Source of the DNA: Candidatus Altimarinota bacterium
Lineage (GTDB): Bacteria > Patescibacteriota > Gracilibacteria > BD1-5 > UBA6164
Reading direction: 5' to 3'
NCBI GenBank assembly: GCA_020631575.1
Contig: JAHDGX010000004.1
Span: forward strand, 1 to 30,695
DNA: 30,695 nucleotides
Shown: piece by piece, positions 28,501 through 30,695 of the stretch
Numbering within the stretch: the stretch's first letter is position 1
Layout of the letters: every line of letters starts with the position of its first letter
Made by a program: the position numbers and the translations under genes
The notes under the pieces: model-generated
What the model saw: the letters and a program-made list of their open reading frames with translations, nothing else
What the model was told of the DNA's origin: nothing
Database searches by the model: none

Positions 28501-29301
28501 ATGAACTATAGATTTTTATATATCCTATTATTAGTGCTTAGTATTAACTTACTGAGCGCATTTTCAGTTTCTGCGGAAAATCTTGAAGAGAAACCTGGCA
28601 CAATAAGGGAAATGCAGGAAAATATAAAGGCTCTTGAGAAGCAAAAAAGCAATTTAGAGTTCAAGTGGAGAAGTTTTAATATATGAAAGTTTTCTCTTTG
28701 AGATCTTATAGATACTACACTCAATGAAAGTGAGAAATCAACTCTTGAAAAATTAGTTATAGATTACTCTTTTCAGCAAAATAATATAAGTACTGAAAAT
28801 CTTACTGGTTCACTCTTGGAGTCAACTCAGCAAGAAAAACTATATCTAAAAAGAGATTTTTATAAATCGCTTCTTGTTTATATTGATGGAAAAAAACAGT
28901 GAGATTTTAAGTTATATATTGAAAATGATTTACTGCTTAATGAAAAAACAGAAACAGTAGGGGTTGAAATACAAAGAATTCAAGAAACAAAAAACGAAAG
29001 AGTAGAAGAGATACAGACAAAAATTGAAAATAACAATAAAAAACTGAGACAAAACATACAACAAAAAGTTATAAACTCAATAAGTAGTAAATTAGAAACA
29101 TTTACTCAGAATCAAAAGTTTAGTGAATTGTCATGAGAATCTAAGATTAAAGTATTCGAAACAGTTCAAGGGAGGTTAAAAGTTGAAATAAATAAATTAG
29201 AAAATCTTAAAGATGGTACAAGTATAATAGAGGAAAAGATAAATATATATAAAGTAATAATTAGTCAGTTAGAATCATATATAGAAGTTTGGAAGAAATA
29301 A
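28501..29301 (+). CDS. Secreted coiled-coil protein, 266 aa
   Basis: Starts with a clear signal peptide (MNYRFLYILLLVLSINLLSA, cut after SVSA). The mature part is almost entirely helical and charged: REMQENIKALEKQKSNLEFK, then later VGVEIQRIQETKNERVEEIQ, TKIENNNKKLRQNIQQ and GRLKVEINKLENLKDG, with heptad-like spacing, so it is probably an extended coiled coil outside the membrane. There is no lipobox cysteine and no enzyme motif. It follows the two-component pair on the same strand and ends at a strong terminator. It could be a partner of the sensor kinase or an envelope structural protein; both are inference. Confidence 0.75.
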
Positions 29302-29325
29302 AGAGACTGCAATTGCAGTCTCTTT
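29300..29325. terminator. Bidirectional terminator between coiled-coil gene and glyS
   Basis: A perfect 26-base palindrome (AAAGAGACTGCAA / TTGCAGTCTCTTT) flanked by A/T on both sides. It overlaps the stop codon of the plus-strand gene and lies 3 bases from the stop of the minus-strand gene. Confidence 0.85.
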
Positions 29326-29327
29326 AT

Positions 29328-30695
29328 TTATCTAAGCTTTTCTTTCATATAAGCATTTATTTCTGTAATAGGAACTATTTCTTGCTCCATTGAATCTCTG
29401 TGCCGTATTGTTACATTTCAGGCATCATAGTTTTCACTGTCAATTACTACACAAAATGGAGTTCCTATTTCATCCATTCGAGCATATCGCTTCCCTACTG
29501 ATCCTACTTCATCATATTCACAAACAAAATCCTCAGATAACAGTGAGTAAACTCTTTTGGCCTCTTCTCATAGCTTTTTCACTATTGGAAGTACTCAAAC
29601 TTTGATAGGAGCTACCTTTGGATCGAGTTTCAAGTATGTTCTAGTTTCTTCTACTGTATAAGCGTCACAAAGAGTAGCAAGAGTGATTCTCCCAAGCCCC
29701 ATAGCTGGTTCTATAACGTATGGAAGAAATCTTTTATTGTTTACTGCATCAAAATAGCTCAGGTTTTGGCCAGAAGCTTTCATATGTGCTCAAAGGTCGT
29801 AATCTGTTCTATTCGCAAGCGTTTCTATTTCTCACCATCCAAACGGGTATTTGTAGTCAAAGTCACCGGCTTGTTTCGAGTAATGTGGAAGTTCTTCCTG
29901 TTTAATAGGAGTAAAACGAATATTTTCTGATTTTAATCCTAAAACTTCTGTAAAAAATCGCTCTGATTCAGATTTCCATATCGCGAATGCTGCATCATCT
30001 TCTCCTGGAGTGACAAAGTACTCTATCTCCATTTGTTCGAATTCTCGGGTTCTAAATATGAAATTACCAGGGGTAATCTCATTTCTAAAACTCTTCCCTA
30101 CTTGAGCGATACCAAATGGAAGTTTCCTCCTGGATGATCTTGCAACGTTTGTAAAATCAACAAATTGCCCCTGTGCTGTTTCTGGCCTGAGATACGCTTG
30201 ACTAGCTCCATCTTCTGTTACTCAGAGGAATGTTTTCAGCATTAAGTTAAATTTCTTTATTCCTGAAAAATTTTGAGCATTACAGCTTGGACATGAGATT
30301 TCGAGCTCTTTTACTATTTCATCGAGTCTACTAGTCTCTGTTTTATCTCATGCATATCATCCTGGCTCTGTTGCTCCGGCTTCTATTTTACTATCAATAA
30401 GCTTATCAGCTCTAAAACGCTCCTTGCACTTTTTACAGTCCATAAGAGGATCAGCAAAACCTCATACATGTCAGCTTGCTTCCCAAACCTTTGGATTCAT
30501 GATGAGAGAAGCATCCAGAAGCATCACATCCATACGTTTTTGGATAAATTCTTTCATCCAAAGATTTTTTATATTTTCCTTGAGGAGTGATCCATATGGC
30601 CCATAGTCCCAACTATTTGCAAGTCATCCATAAATTTCTGATCATGGATATACAAATCATCTATTTTGGCAGAGGTTTACAATGTCTTTCATTTC
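29328..30695 (-). CDS. glyS: Glycyl-tRNA synthetase (single-chain alpha2 type), possibly cut at the N-terminus
   Basis: At least 454 residues of a class II synthetase. It opens with KDIVNLCQNRGFVYPGSEIY and continues with ANSWDYGPYGSLLKENIKNL. Then come a zinc-binding insertion (DCKKCKERF, later SCPSCNAQNFS), YLRPETAQGQFVDFTNVARS, motif 2 (FGIAQVGKSFRNEITPGNFI), motif 3 (EPAMGLGRITLATLCDAY) and a C-terminal anticodon-binding domain (VGVLPIVKKLGEEAKRVYSL). It attaches glycine to tRNA-Gly and in this organism should also charge the UCA-anticodon tRNA that reads UGA. An ATG at 30690-30692 is a possible start, but the frame stays open to the window edge and relatives often have a few more residues, so the start may lie outside. 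Confidence 0.95.

Noticed and set aside
1..30695. tRNA genes, CRISPR arrays, insertion sequences or prophage
   Set aside because: No cloverleaf with GTTCGA-type T-arm, no regular direct repeats with spacers, and no transposase, integrase or phage structural gene was seen in any frame with table 25.

Overview
The window comes from a bacterium that reads UGA as glycine (translation table 25), so it most likely belongs to the Candidate Phyla Radiation lineages Gracilibacteria or Absconditabacteria (SR1). Read with the standard code, almost every gene breaks into fragments. Read with TGA = Gly, 28 long frames appear, and the in-frame TGA codons fall on invariant glycines of known families: the G-x-S-G of rhomboid, the EFLGDAV of RNase III, the TGNHLHF of M23 peptidases and the LLGRGDML of FtsK. 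Every visible gene stop is TAA or TAG. The DNA is AT-rich, intergenic gaps are short and no gene-free stretch exceeds 300 bases. I see no tRNA, rRNA, CRISPR array or insertion sequence.

Left part (1-9139). A truncated pentapeptide-repeat-like protein, ftsK, two unknown proteins, a small unknown protein and a large secreted M23 peptidase with SLH domains all lie on the minus strand. Divergent from the peptidase is a plus-strand cluster of lgt, a small unknown gene and a rhomboid protease. All the recognisable products here concern chromosome segregation at division or the cell envelope.

Middle part (9167-22754). This is nearly all minus strand. It begins with a 1279-residue protein that I cannot name; it contains three diverged copies of a Trp/Phe-rich module. 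Then come topA and a small protein weakly like a GT-B glycosyltransferase C-terminus. dus lies on the plus strand and ends flush against a convergent cluster read as rnc, yggT, ftsW, truncated mutS, holA and a cupin-like gene. Gaps and overlaps in that cluster are a few bases, so it looks like one operon. The MutS protein stops after 397 residues, without clamp or ATPase domain, and its stop codon shares a base with the holA start. nusB and rpmF follow upstream, each with its own terminator hairpin.

Right part (22834-30695). An unknown gene precedes a SAM-I (S-box) riboswitch with a terminator in front of metK. Next are an unknown 456-residue protein, an OmpR-type response regulator, its histidine kinase and a secreted coiled-coil protein behind a long leader hairpin. 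Glycyl-tRNA synthetase on the minus strand runs to the window edge. It is the enzyme expected to charge the tRNA that reads UGA.

The points most worth following are the ATPase-less MutS inside an intact operon, the giant three-repeat protein, and the S-box switch in a UGA-glycine organism.
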